64,000 bases of DNA from Rhabditoides inermis (GCA_963966185.1 CAWZYM010000006.1:298501-362500), one strand, 5' to 3'. Positions 49,226 through 62,106 are shown, counted from the first letter of the stretch. Notes: generated by a model from the sequence alone, not told the origin. A program made the numbers and translations.

Positions 49226-52200
49226 GGAGAGAGTCATATCCTGACTTCCTGACTATGCAACAAGTGCATACGGTACACCACAAGGGCAATGAACGGTTAC
49301 GTATGCTATGTGTTCGCTATCTGCGAGAATTCGATCAACAAAGGCGTTGGAAATCGCAACTCGAAAGAGCCAATAAATCCAAGTCAACAGTTTCTTTTGC
49401 AATGAGGTTTGATGTGCACCCACCTCGTGTCCGGCGAAGAACGTGCTGTTTTCGACGGCGCGCCTCATCTCCTCCAGACGGTCCAAGACCTGCAAGGGAG
49501 GGAGTGTGTGTGTGAGAGAGGGAGAGGGAGAGAGGGAGAGAGAGAGGGAGAGAGAAAGAGGGAGGGAGAGTGAGAGAGAGTGATAGAAAAAAAAACAAAA
49601 GAGGAAACAGAGAAAGAGCGTGTGAGGGAAATAGAGATATAGAGAAGGAGGAGTAGCATCGAGGGTAGTGAGAAACAAGGACAGGAAGAGAAAGAGAGTA
49701 AAAAGAGGGGGAGGAGAAGTAAGAGAGAGAGGGGGAGAGGGAAGGAGAGAGATAGAGGGAGGAAGGGAGAGAGAGAAGAAGGGGGGAGAGAGAGAAGAGA
49801 GAGAGAGAGAGGGCGAGAGATAGAGAGAGTCCCCACCTTTCTCCTCACACTGCCCTCCTCGCCGAGGAACTCTGCCAGCGTGGCAGCCACCTGCTCGCAC
49901 GTTTTCACCTTCTTGAAGTTCTTGTGCAGCGTGCCGCCAGGCATCTAAAAATCGATAAAGTAATCAATCAATAAATCACATCATAGATAAGAATGTTTAG
50001 TTATAATTTTACCGGCATCTAACAGAAACTTATCAATCAATAAATCGCATTATAGATCGATATTAGCATTGTTTTATCCTGGATAAAACTTTTGATTCGA
50101 TTGATTAGTAATACATTACTGTACTTCACTTCACCGTATTACAATTTACGTAATATATAGTAGGCCCGCAAATGAGTTCCACTCTTTTCACGAGAACCAT
50201 AAAGGTAGATTTTGCTTTCGATTTGACAAAATTATACGTGGGTACACAAGATCGAACCCGCGGACCACTGCTTGCTAAGCGAGAGCGTTACCACTACGCC
50301 ACGTGGTCACGTGAGAGGATCTGTGGCGTAGAGATATGAACGGCAAAAACAAATGTGCTGTGCATTTCGTTCAATATACGGTATGTTCAAAATCCACGAT
50401 AATAGTTTTCAACGAAAAATCCTGAGCTAAGTGCGAGCCTATTATAGGTAAATATTCCATTCTGATCGACCGAGATGTATAATGTAACACTCACCTTGGC
50501 CGCCTCTATGCGGAATCCCAGCTGTGCGGATGACGACTCCCGCTCGCGGAACTGCATGTAGCGCAGCTTGGTGATGGCCGCCTCGGCGCGCTCCGCCTCG
50601 CTCGGCTCGCACGGATCGATCGCGATCATCTGCATTATTGATTGATTGTATTTATCGATTGTTATAAATTAGATTCTGGATGAATCTTTGACTTTATGTA
50701 TCAACGCACTCACCTTCTCGTACAAGTCGGCGCGCTTCTTGCAGTTGGACACTTCCGATTCGAGGAACGTCCTGCACATTACCGTAGTCAAAATTCAAAA
50801 TACAGTAACCCAAACCTGGTGCCGATCTTAATGTCCATGATGGCGGTCTTGGTGGGGTCGGTGAACGACGAGAGAAGGTCCTCAATCTCGATGAACCCTA
50901 CAAAATGGGTAACGGGTAAACGTCAAACTACAAACTACAATCCACTCACACTCGTCGGGCGTCTCCTTGCTCTCCTTCTCCTGCACGAAACGCGGCGTCA
51001 TGCCGTCGAGGCATTTGTCCTCGGAAATCGCCTGAATCCTAACTATGAACACTCCAAATAAATCAAATCAAACACTTTATTCGATATCGCTATTTCATGA
51101 GAATATGTTTAGAACATCCATCGTCCTGATCTGAATAGCGCTGAGAGGAGAACACTGATTAATGATAAACAATGTACAGTAATGCAAGAGCCCGATTAGT
51201 GAACCTGTTATCTTGGGTTCTTTTGAGTGATTTCGTTTCGTACGTGGCATGAACATTGCGAATATACATTTGAATTGATGTATACAGTAACTCATGATTG
51301 TGTCGTCATATTAAGATATAACGATTCCGGATAAACGATCGATTGATTGATTTATACAGTAATCGCTATACACACCTTGTACGCCCTGCCCTCATTCCTG
51401 TTGGCCGCCTCCTTCTTGTACAGGGTGTGGTTCGTCGCCGGCACTATACTGCCTGCAAATAACACATGATAACAATATTAATATATAAAATAAATAAACA
51501 AATGAAAATGTGTTTACATAACGCACCCTCGTGTCCGGAGAGCTGCACGAACTTCTTGAGTCGTTCCTTGAGCCAGCAGTCGAGTGGCAGGGCTGTGATA
51601 GCCATAGTCTCCACCGACACCTGAAACGACGCAGGCGTAAGACATGACGTAAGAAAATGACGTGAGAGTTTCGAAAACAGCTGATCGCCAGTTAAGCGAC
51701 TATTCGGCAATAGAAACTCGGACTGCTCAAAAACACCAGTTCACAATTTGCTATCGCATCATATCATGAATTATCACATGAATAAATCTCTCGTCTCTCT
51801 CTATTCAGTGACTCTGCTGTCGCACGATTGCGAGGAGATTACATTGTCCGGGAACGTGAGAAACCCTCACCACGATTGATTCCAATTTCGGTGGTTGGTG
51901 GCACGCACCCACGGCCCGGATAGTCGCACAGCGCGCCCACAGAGAGAGCGGCTGACGCGCAGCCGCTCCGCGAGAGTGAACGCGCGTGTTGCGATTTCAG
52001 TGGAAAAATTATCGCGCTCAAGCGCTTGCTGGCGAAGTCGCGCGTTGCGTGTGCGCGGAGCGGTCGTGGGGCTGACCGCTCGCGACTGTGCAACTATTCG
52101 GACCGTGGCACCGACGTAGAACCACGTTGTCATAACTGTTCTTATCGCCAAGAATCTATACACGAGAATGGGTCAATACAAAGTGAAGGAGAGTGGAATA

Positions 52201-52960
52201 GGAAGCCGCGGCGAGATAGGGACGCGTGTGCGCCAGCGCGTGACCACCGATAAGCGAGTAAAGGTTTGTACCGCGCGCTTATACCTGCCGTCAATATGGA
52301 GAGAATGAGCGAGCTGATTCACTAATCGCACCGATCACTTTATAAGAAGACAAATCAAAGTCTGAGCTGTGTGTGTGTGTGCGGGGGACACTGTGCACCA
52401 TAATCACGATAATCACTATAATCACCCCCGACGCGTCACTTTGGAACTAGGGAAAAGTCGCGGACACATGAGATGACTGAACACAACACCCACTTCCGAG
52501 GAGCAAGAGTAGCTCCTTCTCGTGGCGCCGAGCAGCCGTCTGCCGACGCGGAATTTCGGAGAGTCCTTGTGCAGACCGGGATAGAACGGGTGATGCAGGC
52601 AGTCATCGTCTATATGCGAGCGGGGAATCGACGCCATATATGGACGGGTGGGGAGAGTGGAAGTGAATGGAGACAGGGGCGCCGGTGTCCCCCTAAGCCA
52701 ATAAGACAGATAACGGGCAACGCGTGCGTCACTACAGCGATATTATTCGACAGTTCTCACTGTACCCCAGTCTCCCCACTGTTTGCTTTTCCGTTTACCG
52801 ATACACGTTTCGTTTGTGTGCCGAGCACAACTGCAGGACGTGTGAGTTTCGACAAGATCGTAAAATGCGCGTGGTCAAAAAAGGTGATCGATCAGCGAAA
52901 CGATAGCGAATGTGAGACGCACGCGACGACAGAGACACTAGGCTTTGTCCATGGCGCATC

Positions 52961-53002
<42 letters not shown>

Positions 53003-53730
53003 CCTCGCTCGCCCAAACCCTAAGCTAGTCATGAAAGACGGAAGTGTTTGCAGAGAGCGCCAAGCATGCGCCACAACAAGATTATAATCTAGGCAAACGA
53101 GAGAATCGATCGATCGACACTGTGGGTACAGTAATCCGCTCTACAGTAATCTGTTGATGATATTCTTGGCTACATCACGTGGAGTCGCGCGCGTGGAATT
53201 TGGTATCACGCGAGAGACTATAGAGTGGGAATGTGCACGAGATCAAATAGGGAACGATCCGAGCGCGGCTCACCAGATCAATCGGGTGCACACAAGAGGC
53301 GCTTGCAAAACGTGAACACGATATCAGCGCGCGATATACACGAAAACTGTGATAGTAGGCACGTACCCTGTACAGCGAGTTCCGGAAAGCATCCTGGAAT
53401 GGTGACGATCGGGTCTTTCTCCTTTTTTGGAGGGGTAGTATCAAGAAAGGAATTGGGCTCGTTGCGCTCATGTCGTTGTGGGGTGGAATCAGTGTCCGAT
53501 TTGAAGTCGCGTCAAGGTCGCGGTCGCGAATACCAGTCACGCAGTCGGGACCGCCTTATATAGATCGTACCGATTCCGAATTATTCGAACGCGGAATAGG
53601 CAACAGCGAATGACGAATTCGAATAGTACAGAACAGTTCACTGATCTACTATCAGCGCGCGCGCCCGAAACAGCTGATCGATCTATTCGGCGAAGCGAAC
53701 GCGCGCCGAGACTGGCAGTGAATCAGGCAG

Positions 53731-53784
<54 letters not shown>

Positions 53785-54001
53785 TGGCGGTATAGAGTCT
53801 CTTGTCTCCAGGCGTTATCAACTAATCGGTAGCTGTTGATTTGTCCCGTGATATATGATATAACGCCATGTGCACTATAAGACCGATATAAATTCCACTT
53901 TCGGCAGTGGTATCAGAGGACATGCGAGAGAGTGCTGGGAAAGAGGAGAGCGCAGACAGTGTCTGGAGAGCAATCAGTTCGTGCGTCAGAATAGCAAGAG
54001 T

Positions 54002-54048
<47 letters not shown>

Positions 54049-54540
54049 CAAGACAACCGCTCCGCGTGAAATACTAGTAGAGTAGAGGAAGCAAAAATAG
54101 ATAAGGGTGGGTATCCCAAGAAAAGAAAGTCTTTCTGCTGTTGTCTGAAGTCTGACTCATGGGTGGGCCGATATTTGCACAATAGAACAGCTATGTATAG
54201 ATTGTTTTGGCAACATTGCTGTGCTACTGACTATTTCGAACTGTCTGAAGAAAGGGCAAGCGGTTTGGCTAGAAAGTTTCTACATAGAAAAAACCGAACA
54301 TCGACAAACAAGAAGAAAGAGGATTACAAAAAATTACTAGGACGGTAGGACGCCTCTACATAGAAATTTCGAAAATGGACAAAGATGAATGAAGAAGATT
54401 ACAAAAATCTGACCTGACACAACTTCTCCATGGCGTCTACGAAAGACGCTGAGAAGGATTGGTTGAACGGCTCCTCGCCTTCGTTCTCCTTGCTGCAAAC
54501 GATCCTCTCTCTCCCTATCTCCCTCTCTCTCCCTATCTCC

Positions 54541-54603
<63 letters not shown>

Positions 54604-56838
54604 TCTCTCCTACCCCTCCAAGTTTATAACACCAATAACATTTTAGATTTCTTGTTCTCGCTAAAACGCAATCAAGTCACCCCACAAAACACTGCACTAT
54701 CAACATCGTTATCACTATCACTCGGCTCTCACCGTCGCTTTCTGAAAATTGACGATAGCAAGCGCTTCGCCGAGTGGTAGAATAGCATGGCGGAAACAAT
54801 GACAACGGATTTTCGAGTTGCAATGATCATCGCGGAACGGAAGGCCGGAATAATACATGTCACTAATCGCATGTTTCGCATTGTTCCAGTTGGAATAACA
54901 TATACGTACCGTACTCTTATGGCCTGTCAACATGACTTTTAATCGCGAGAAACGTAACCAATCAATCAATCAATCAATCAATTAAACGATTTCGCATTGA
55001 TTCTATAACACTCTAAAAATCAATCAATCAATCCATCAGTCGATTGAACGATTGATTGATTGAAACGTAACACCCACCAGTCGTCGCTTTTCCTCGTCAG
55101 CCGCGGCGACTGCTTGGGAGAATTCTTGGGCGTCGGAAACGGGAAGCACTTGATGATCTGTAGAGGGTTATGTTAAATCATTTAAAGGGAGTGTACACTC
55201 TGAATTTCGAAGTTGAATGAGTACCAGGATGTGAAAATATGCTGAAAACTACGCAGTTTTGCTAATACAACTATTTACTGAAAATGTCTGCAAGTCGATG
55301 AAAATTGAGCGCAAAAAGTCTCAAAATGCAGAAATTGGTGCCAATTGGTGCCAATTTTCAATAATCAACAGAATTTTTCATCGACTTGAAGGTATCTCCG
55401 ACACATAGTTGTATTGAGAAAAGTGCATCATTTTCATCATATTTTCACATCCTGGTGCTAACTCAACTTCGAAATTCAGAGTGTACACTCCCTTTAAAGG
55501 AAGTGTATGAATTTCGAAGTTGAGTTAGCACCGGGATGTGAAAATATGATGAAAATGGTGCACTTTTGTCAATACAACTATGTGTCGGAGATACCTATAA
55601 GTCGGTGAAAAAATCGGTTGAACATTGAAAATTGGCACCAATTTCTGCATTTTGATGACATTTTGCGCTCAATTTTCATCAGCAAATAGTTGTATTGACA
55701 AAACATCATAGTTTTTTTTCATTATTCATTATCCCGATGCTTACTCAACATCGAAGTTCAGAGTGTACCCTTTGATCGCGGGTCGATTCATCCCGCCCGA
55801 TCGATACGGTTTAATTTACGACCAGTTTATGATTGATTATGAGCGGGTGTGACGTCACACGTGTTATCTGATGTTATCTCTTTGTGTGTATGCGAGAGAT
55901 GCGAGCCGCCTCTCTTTCTTCGAGCAGCTCAATTTCAGATCATCTGATAAAGTGATGGCTGTTTGAAAGTGGAAAGGGGCGAACAGCCGTGACGCACGCA
56001 CCATTCATCCCAAAACAACCGCGCAATAATATTCAACATGTAAATATCGAGGGCATTGCATGAAAAAACATCATACTATAATTTATTTTTAAAAAAAACA
56101 CTCACTTTTAAGAGCCTCTCCGGATTGCTGAGGCTTTCGCGCGTCTCGCTGCCGTCGGACAGCGTGACTCGATTCACCTCAACCAACAAAAATCGATAAG
56201 TCGATCGATCGATACCTGATCGAGCGAGGGCGTGGGCGGACATTCATAGTCGGAGCCGCCGCGGGTGGGTGATGACGGCACGTCCAGTCTGCGAAAATGG
56301 CTTTGAGACTTTGAGAAAGAATTCATAGAGTTGCACTCACTTCTTGAAGCCTATTTTTTTCAAGCGGGAAACCATATGGAAGCAATGAGAGAGTGGATTC
56401 CCAGTGGAACAGACTAGAATAGGCCGACTCCCATCCGGAATGTCTCTATTGCCTAATTCGGACGAGCGCGAGAGACAAAGATCCCGAACAGAGATTGCGC
56501 TATATTCTTTCTCTTTTTCTCTCTCACAGGCACGGCGATAAGGATTAGCTGAATGATACTCAGCGCAGCGGAGGCTACGCAGCCAAAAAAGAGACACTCA
56601 CTTGGAGCAGAGGAGTATCTTCATGGCTAGGGGTGAAGCCTTGTGCATGTTCTCTCCCCTATCAGAGAACGAATGACGCACCAGCCCGCGCGTCTCTCTC
56701 GGCGCGTCACACTCTCTCGTCCGCCCTTCCACCCCTGCTACTCCCCTTGCTACACGCTCTCTAGCACCCCTCGCACGTCTGCGTCTCTCGAGCCATTCAC
56801 ATGTGTGATCCAGATCGACCCGGCGAGAGACGAGAGAG

Positions 56839-56876
<38 letters not shown>

Positions 56877-57397
56877 ATGCCAAACACGGCGTCTCTACGA
56901 CGTCATTACGTACACTCTCGCGTGTTTGCTGTCGTATTTTATGGCATTTGTAACTCGCGAGAGACGCGGGTTGGATCACTTTTCCAAGAAGGGGGAGAAC
57001 GGTTTATTCGTCTTTTTTGCACGAACGCGAGGGATCGAAACCATAGTGATTCGTTCATAGTTTGCACCCTTTCAAAGTTGTGTTTTCCCAATTTTTCACT
57101 TGCGACTAATCGCGTTGGTCCTTTTCGCGTTTTCAAAGTTTTAACGTTGAACTCACGTCATCGTGGGCCTCTTTTTCGTGGATTTGCAGTGCGATGGGGC
57201 ATAGACGTCTTCTGCATTCGAGAATCTGCAATGTCCCTCTCGTCTTCTTTTGTTCTTTCTATCTATCAGTGTCACCAACAAGATTGATTAGATGATCAAA
57301 ATGATAATGATATCATTGATAACGCTGATAAACCGTACCTCTTTCCGCCCCAGCAAAACGCGCAGCCGCGCTTGGGCCGGCTACTCGCGACGCCCAT
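48387..57397 (-). CDS. itpk: Inositol-1,4,5-trisphosphate 3-kinase (IP3K; LFE-2-like)
   Basis: Phosphorylates Ins(1,4,5)P3 to Ins(1,3,4,5)P4 and so ends IP3-driven calcium release. Exons on the minus strand: 57403-57339 (ATG at 57397), 56288-56216, 56177-56106, 55157-55078, 54492-54414, 51620-51527, 51452-51376, 51031-50950, 50897-50816, 50771-50714, 50629-50495, 49944-49837, 49489-49424, 49105-49013, 48765-48682 and 48422-48387. All are in phase, 425 residues. Catalytic-domain signatures: KKFVQLSGHEGS, TAIMDIKIGTRTFL (the DxKxG motif), YMQFRERESSSAQLGFRIE, NFKKVKT, HEVVGSSLLIMYDD, VWMIDFAKATPIPE and NHEDGYLVGIDNLI. The basic CWLKERLKKFVQL segment is a plausible calmodulin site. The N-terminal ~125 residues are Ser/Pro/Lys-rich and unstructured. 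Alternative first exons are listed separately. The family is certain; the symbol is generic. Confidence 0.95.
48526..48671. repeat. Dispersed CTATAG repeat, second copy
   Basis: Inverse homologue of 24347-24559, lying in the last IP3K intron. It contains one cgaggtagatcgaaaac unit where the other copy has four. Confidence 0.6.
48806..49004. repeat. (ACTC)n microsatellite, ~200 bp
   Basis: About fifty near-perfect tetranucleotide units in an IP3K intron, with only a few substitutions. Confidence 0.9.
49117..49235. repeat. (GA)n tract
   Basis: Almost pure GA on the plus strand. Read on the coding (minus) strand it is a TC tract directly before the 49105 acceptor and probably acts as its polypyrimidine tract. 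Similar GA-rich sequence continues at 49510-49830 in the next intron. Confidence 0.85.
50248..50316 (-). pseudogene. tRNA-like sequence in an IP3K intron
   Basis: Minus strand: GTGGCGTAGTGGTAACGC (A-box-like), CTCGCTTAGCAAGCAG (anticodon-arm-like, AGC loop as in tRNA-Ala) and GGGTTCGATC (B-box). The T-stem and acceptor stem do not close, so it is a tRNA relic or tRNA-derived repeat rather than a gene. Confidence 0.5.
51621..54413. other. Large IP3K intron
   Basis: No exon could be supported in 2.8 kb. Contains TC/GA microsatellites at 52960-53000, 53738-53781 and 54007-54045 and G/C-rich promoter-like sequence near 51890-52240, which could be an internal promoter for a short kinase isoform starting in the 51620 exon (it has an in-frame Met). 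Confidence 0.35.
55182..55497. mobile_element. TTAA-flanked MITE, second family, copy 1
   Basis: Inverted repeat: TTAA-AGGGAGTGTACACTCTGAA at the left, the inverse at the right, ending TTAA at 55494-55497. Inner arms share gaagttgaatgagtaccagg / cctggtgctaactcaacttc. No coding capacity. Confidence 0.8.
55494..55775. mobile_element. TTAA-flanked MITE, second family, copy 2 (abutting, decayed)
   Basis: Starts in the shared TTAA with aggaagtgtatgaatttcg and ends ...cgaagttcagagtgtaccctttga. Same internal sequence as copy 1 but more diverged, with the right terminus degraded. Confidence 0.65.
56341..56375 (-). other. IP3K alternative first exon C
   Basis: ATG GTT TCC ... AAG AA/gtgagt, phase 2, coding MVSRLKKIGFKK before the shared LDVPSSPTRGG. 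The basic N-terminus contrasts with exon A. Confidence 0.45.
56601..56623 (-). other. IP3K alternative first exon B
   Basis: ATG AAG ATA CTC CTC TGC TCC AA/gtgagt, phase 2, coding MKILLCSK when joined to 56288. No acceptor is needed. Very short, so support rests on phase and the strong donor. Confidence 0.4.
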
Positions 57398-57403
57398 ACC
57401 CTC
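57339..57403 (-). other. IP3K first exon A (myristoylation-type start)
   Basis: ATG at 57397-57395 opens MGVASSRPKRGCAFCWGG, an MGxxxS N-myristoylation context followed by basic residues and two Cys that could be palmitoylated. It ends AG/gtacgg in phase 2, matching 56288. An acceptor (tttcag) just upstream allows joining from an exon at 59614-59573, which has consistent phase 0. Confidence 0.6.
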
Positions 57404-57596
57404 CTGAAAGGCAATCAATCAATCAATACATCGATAATCTTCAATAAATAACATTTCCACCTAATCGATGTGATTGATAAGAGGTGCTCTCGAAAATGGG
57501 GTGAACAAAGTGGTAAACAGGGGCGCCTCCCGATTTTTAGTGGGTGCGGGGACACGGTTATTTTGTAATTATCCTATCATTCAATCACAGTTGATG

Positions 57597-57635
<39 letters not shown>

Positions 57636-58287
57636 CGACCGGTTCTCACTCCGCTGTACCACCTCCCGGTTTCTCAAAACTACGTCAATGAAAGAGACGG
57701 AAATAATTATATGGGCATATTCTTCAAAACAAAAAAGGAGAGAATAGTTGTAAACTATTTTATCATTTTCGTGATCGCTACCGAGGCGCAGAGAAAGGCG
57801 AGAGAACACGACGAAACAGGAGGGCGCAGACGGTGATCTCGGAATACTAATCGCGCGGCCGTGTGATCTGTTCGCAATCGAAGAATGCTCCCTATTTCTC
57901 TCCGATCGATCACCGCGCACTTCATTCAATAGGGCACTGTTAGAGAGAGAGGGAGAGAGAGAGAGAGAGAGAGAGAATGAGAGAGGGAGAGAGAGGGAGA
58001 GAGAGAGAGATCCTCGTGGGGCTTTGAAGTGGACTGCGGCTCACACCCAACACCAACGTGGTTGAAAATGGCTTCAAGAAATGGTCGCATCCTGCGAAAA
58101 GTGACCACAGTGAGAGAGAAAGGGAACATTGCAATGAAATGTCACCCGATATACATTCGGACATTGCGCGACAGAAGAAAAGAGAAGAAAGCAAGAAAGA
58201 AAGAGACGAAACGAGAAGCGCCTGACCTTCGCTAATTGATTACACCGCGATCATTCATCACGCTGCAGATACAGTGAAACGCAGCAA

Positions 58288-58494
58288 AAACGTAAGCGTA
58301 GGGGAAACGTAAGGAAAACGTAAGCGTAAGGGAAACGTGAGGAAAACGTAAGCGTATGGGGAAACGTAAGGGAAACGTAAGCGTGGGGGAAACGTGAGGG
58401 ACACGTAAGCGTATGGGGAAACGTAAGGGAAACGTAAGCGTAGGGGAAACGTAAGGGAAACGTAAGCGTCGGGGGAACGTAAGGGAAACGTACG
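58288..58494. repeat. Minisatellite with gtaagcgtaggggaaac units
   Basis: About nine imperfect tandem units of 22-26 bases built from cgtaagcgtagggg and aaacgtaaggg, differing by substitutions and one-base indels. Confidence 0.8.
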
Positions 58495-58732
58495 TGCGCA
58501 TTGAGTATGGCGCGCAGCATTCGTGGCAACCGGCAGCGACGTCGCTTCTTCTGGTCCACAGAATTAGACGTGCAGCATCTGAAATATTCTGATACTAGTT
58601 CCATTATAGTATACTTTTTGTAGTATATTTGAACAAAATAACTTGAAGCAGACTGACAGATCACTCACTCAATCGAAAAATTCACTGCCGGCCGCATCAC
58701 AAGACACTTTTGTTCTCACAACAATGCCAGGC

Positions 58733-58770
<38 letters not shown>

Positions 58771-58916
58771 GGGAGAGAGCGGAGATAGAAGAGATAGATG
58801 ACAGCGTAGGAGAGAGTAAGTTGCAGATCAAGACAATAGATCAAAAACAGATCATGTTTTGGGTTGGGTTGGCAAAGTGGAAATTGACACGAGTCGCATG
58901 TTTGCGGGTCGGGGGA

Positions 58917-58968
<52 letters not shown>

Positions 58969-59572
58969 AGAGAGAGAGAGAGAAAGAGAGATAGAGGGCG
59001 AGAGTGAAGTGAATGACACGAGCCGAAAACCTAGACAAACACTAGAGACTTACACGTGAGTCGCAAGAATGCCGCAATCACAGAATCACTCAACAAAACT
59101 AGGCATCGATTCACAAAACACACACACGGAAAACCACTAGGAACAAATTGACGGAAGAAAAAGAGTCGATCGAACGCGTTTGGTTTATGTGTATAGGGAA
59201 GTGCCACTGCACTTGCACCATTGCAATAGAGCTGTGGACATAAACACAAAACTCCCGATACACATTCACAGTTTTCGTCGCGATAAGAAAATCAGCGCTT
59301 ATGCTTATCGCCTCACCAAACGTCATTTCACATTTTCAAATATTTACTCTCCTCAACGTTTTCATGTGGCTCACTGTTTTTCAAGAGACCGCGATCAGAA
59401 GCAATAGTGAAGACCAGTCCTTTGTTATCGTTTATCAATCCCCCCCCACTATCCTCCCCGTTTCTTTCGGGGCCACAGTAGCCCCCCAAAAAAGATAAGC
59501 GGAAAATATATGGCTTCATCCATAAAATGTGTGCGGTTCAAAATGTGCTGATAAGAAAAAGTCGAGACTCAC

Positions 59573-59614
59573 ATGAGCTTCATAGCCGGTCTGCTGGTGC
59601 CGACGGATGCAACA
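59573..59614 (-). other. Possible upstream IP3K exon
   Basis: A 42-base block between ttttccag and gtgagt coding CCIRRHQQTGYEAH in phase 0, compatible with exon 57403-57339. It also contains ATGAAGCTCAT/gtgagt, which would itself be a phase-2 start exon. Confidence 0.35.
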
Positions 59615-60236
59615 CTGGAAAATCGTAATCATAACAAATGCTCTCTCCGATCGGAGGCACCGCTCACTCGCGATCAATAACAATTTCCGCGGAAGCTAAT
59701 ATCATCACACAAACGAATAGAGTAACAGTTCCTGGCTGCTGCAGCAAATGCAAATTTCTGTCGCAGGTTGCCTATCGACAAGCGGATCAGAATGTATAAT
59801 CGGCTACTAGCAAATAAATCTATAAATCATTCGAGAGTGGAGGGGGGGGGTGGCAAGTCAGAAAAGAGAGAGCTGATATGATAAATATGATAACAGCGGA
59901 AACACGGGTGGGGGACGGCGCGGAATTTGTGGAGTTGTCGACAGTATTCGTCACGCGGCCCGATTTTAGAGTGCGCCGCGACTGAACATATATATAAAAC
60001 ACACACCGAGTGGAATTGGTGAGAGAGAGGGGAGAGAGAGAGAGAGAGAGAATGCGAATCAACTCACTGCGTCAATATCAGATCGGCCCAATAAATGGAG
60101 GCCGATTCGAAAACGCGCAGTGGGCGTAAGCTGTGTGAGAACAACGTCATTCATGTGCGCATTACATGTTGTACAGACAGCTTTGTCGAATGGTTTATGA
60201 ACGAAAATGCAAAAGCCTTACTAGTAGGCTGCCTCT

Positions 60237-61099
60237 ATATCACACTGTCTCTGTAAGAATCGAACACTTTTCGGGCATATGGTTACTAGGAGCTATGTCA
60301 GCGCACATTAGGGTTATCGAAAGGTCCTCTACAAGATGCAATTAGTCGTTTTTTGTCAAATATGCAAATTTGGCCCATTAAGGGACCACTACCTCAAATC
60401 GGTCAGTTTTTGTCAAAACACTTCAAATAAAAACTCGTTCGATTCCTTATCCGATTTGAAGAACTTTTTCATAAACTGAACTTTTCGAAAAAATCTGATT
60501 TGAAAAAGTTATGACCAAAAAAATGAAAAATTTGCATATTTTTATTTTTTATGAGTATGTTCCGATCCGAAAAAACAAAAATGAATTACACCATTAGAAA
60601 AAAGCGTTTTATGTTCAGTTTGCATGGTTTTTAACACAGAAATCGATTGTACCGTCTTTCGCCATCCAGTCGATTGAAAGTGGTCCAGGTAGCAGAAATG
60701 GCTGTGTGACCGTTTTCATGTTATGTCAATCCGAAAAAACAAAAACTAAATACACCATCAGAATTTACGTGTTTTGTTTTGTAAATGAGCACGTTTTCAC
60801 GAAAATCGATTGCACCGTCTTTCACCATCCGGACAGTTGAAAGTTGTCAAAAAGGATTGATTAACGTCGTTAATAAGTTACAGTAGAATTCATTTCTCAA
60901 GAAAACAGGAGAATTCACGCGTTTCGTATAAAGTACAAAATGCGTAGATTCTGATACTACAATCTGTTCTAGTTAATTCAGATTGATACAACGATAAACT
61001 GAACAGAACTGTGTGCATTGTTTACAGATCAACCCTAATGTGCGCTGACATAGCTCCTAGTAACCACCTCGTCCGATTCTTACAGAGACAGTGTGATAT
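60237..61099. mobile_element. 863-bp fold-back element
   Basis: Ends are inverted repeats of about 75 bases, starting atatcacactgtctctgtaa and containing ggttactaggagctatgtca. The interior is AT-rich and holds two diverged direct copies of a ~130-base unit (ccgaaaaaacaaaaa ... accgtctttcgccatcc at 60564-60680 and 60728-60850). No open frame for a transposase. Confidence 0.75.
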
Positions 61100-61638
61100 T
61101 ACGGTGCTCGTGTGAATGAAGAGAATGTAAGAAAGCAACACTCAATGATCTTTCTAATGCTCATTGATCGTACTGTTTATTCACGATCAAGAGACCTTCA
61201 TAAGAAAGCGAGACTTCCATTTTCAGTGACCAAAATGTTCCTTCACAAACTTCATAATGATCTTGAGAACTTAATTTGGCGTGACGTACAGGTGGAAAAA
61301 GGATCTGGATTTTTCCTGGAGTTAGGGATTGTGTGTATGATATTCCGGTCGCTCATATGCGGAAGAAACTCGTTCGATTCGCAACAGAAAAAAAACAACT
61401 AAAACTCTTTATTCGATATACACATCATCATCATCATCATCAAATACAAAAAAGCAAAAATAAAAGTGAAAGGAGGAAGCGGGGAGTAATAAAATACAGC
61501 GAGCACCGGAAGCAATCGATACAATCAATGAGCCCACTGCTATTCAAAGGAAGACCGTAGAGTGTGTACCTGTCGGGAAGGGGGTGTGAGTTGATCAGTT
61601 GATCAGCTGATTGATCAGTTGATCAGTTGATCAGCTGA

Positions 61639-61920
61639 TCACAGCTTATCATCGTGGGCGCCGTCCGAATTCCGCGCCGATGACATGGTGGAGGAGCGCG
61701 ACGACGACTGTTCGTTGTCGTAGAGATTGAAGCTGGAATGTAAACGTTACCGTAACCCTACCGTACCCCTACCGTACCCTTACAGTACCCCAAATATCTA
61801 CCGTATACTCACATGCTGCCGTCGGCGTCTTCGATCATCACGGTGCCTTCGTCGTCCGAGTCCTCTTCCGGGGAGACGAACACCACTTCAAGGTCAAGGT
61901 CGCCTTGCTGAAAGAAAGGG

Positions 61921-61962
<42 letters not shown>

Positions 61963-62059
61963 TTCTCTCTGTCTCTCTCTCTCTTCCTTCTCTCTCTTTC
62001 TATCTCTCCCTCTCTCTCTTTCTCTCTCTCTCTCTTCCTCTCTTTTCCTCTCTCTCTGT

Positions 62060-62106
<47 letters not shown>

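Larger units (their letters stand above)
57404..61638. other. Spacer between GOPC and IP3K
   Basis: Apart from the possible upstream IP3K exon at 59573-59614 I see no gene. It contains GA/TC microsatellites (57601-57630, 57943-58010, 58735-58766, 58920-58990), a minisatellite (58288-58494) and a fold-back element (60237-61099). Confidence 0.5.

Noticed and set aside
58288..58494. Minus-strand open frame coding FPLRFPYAYVS-type repeats as a gene
   Set aside because: The frame is produced by a tandem minisatellite. It has no start context, splice sites or partner exons.
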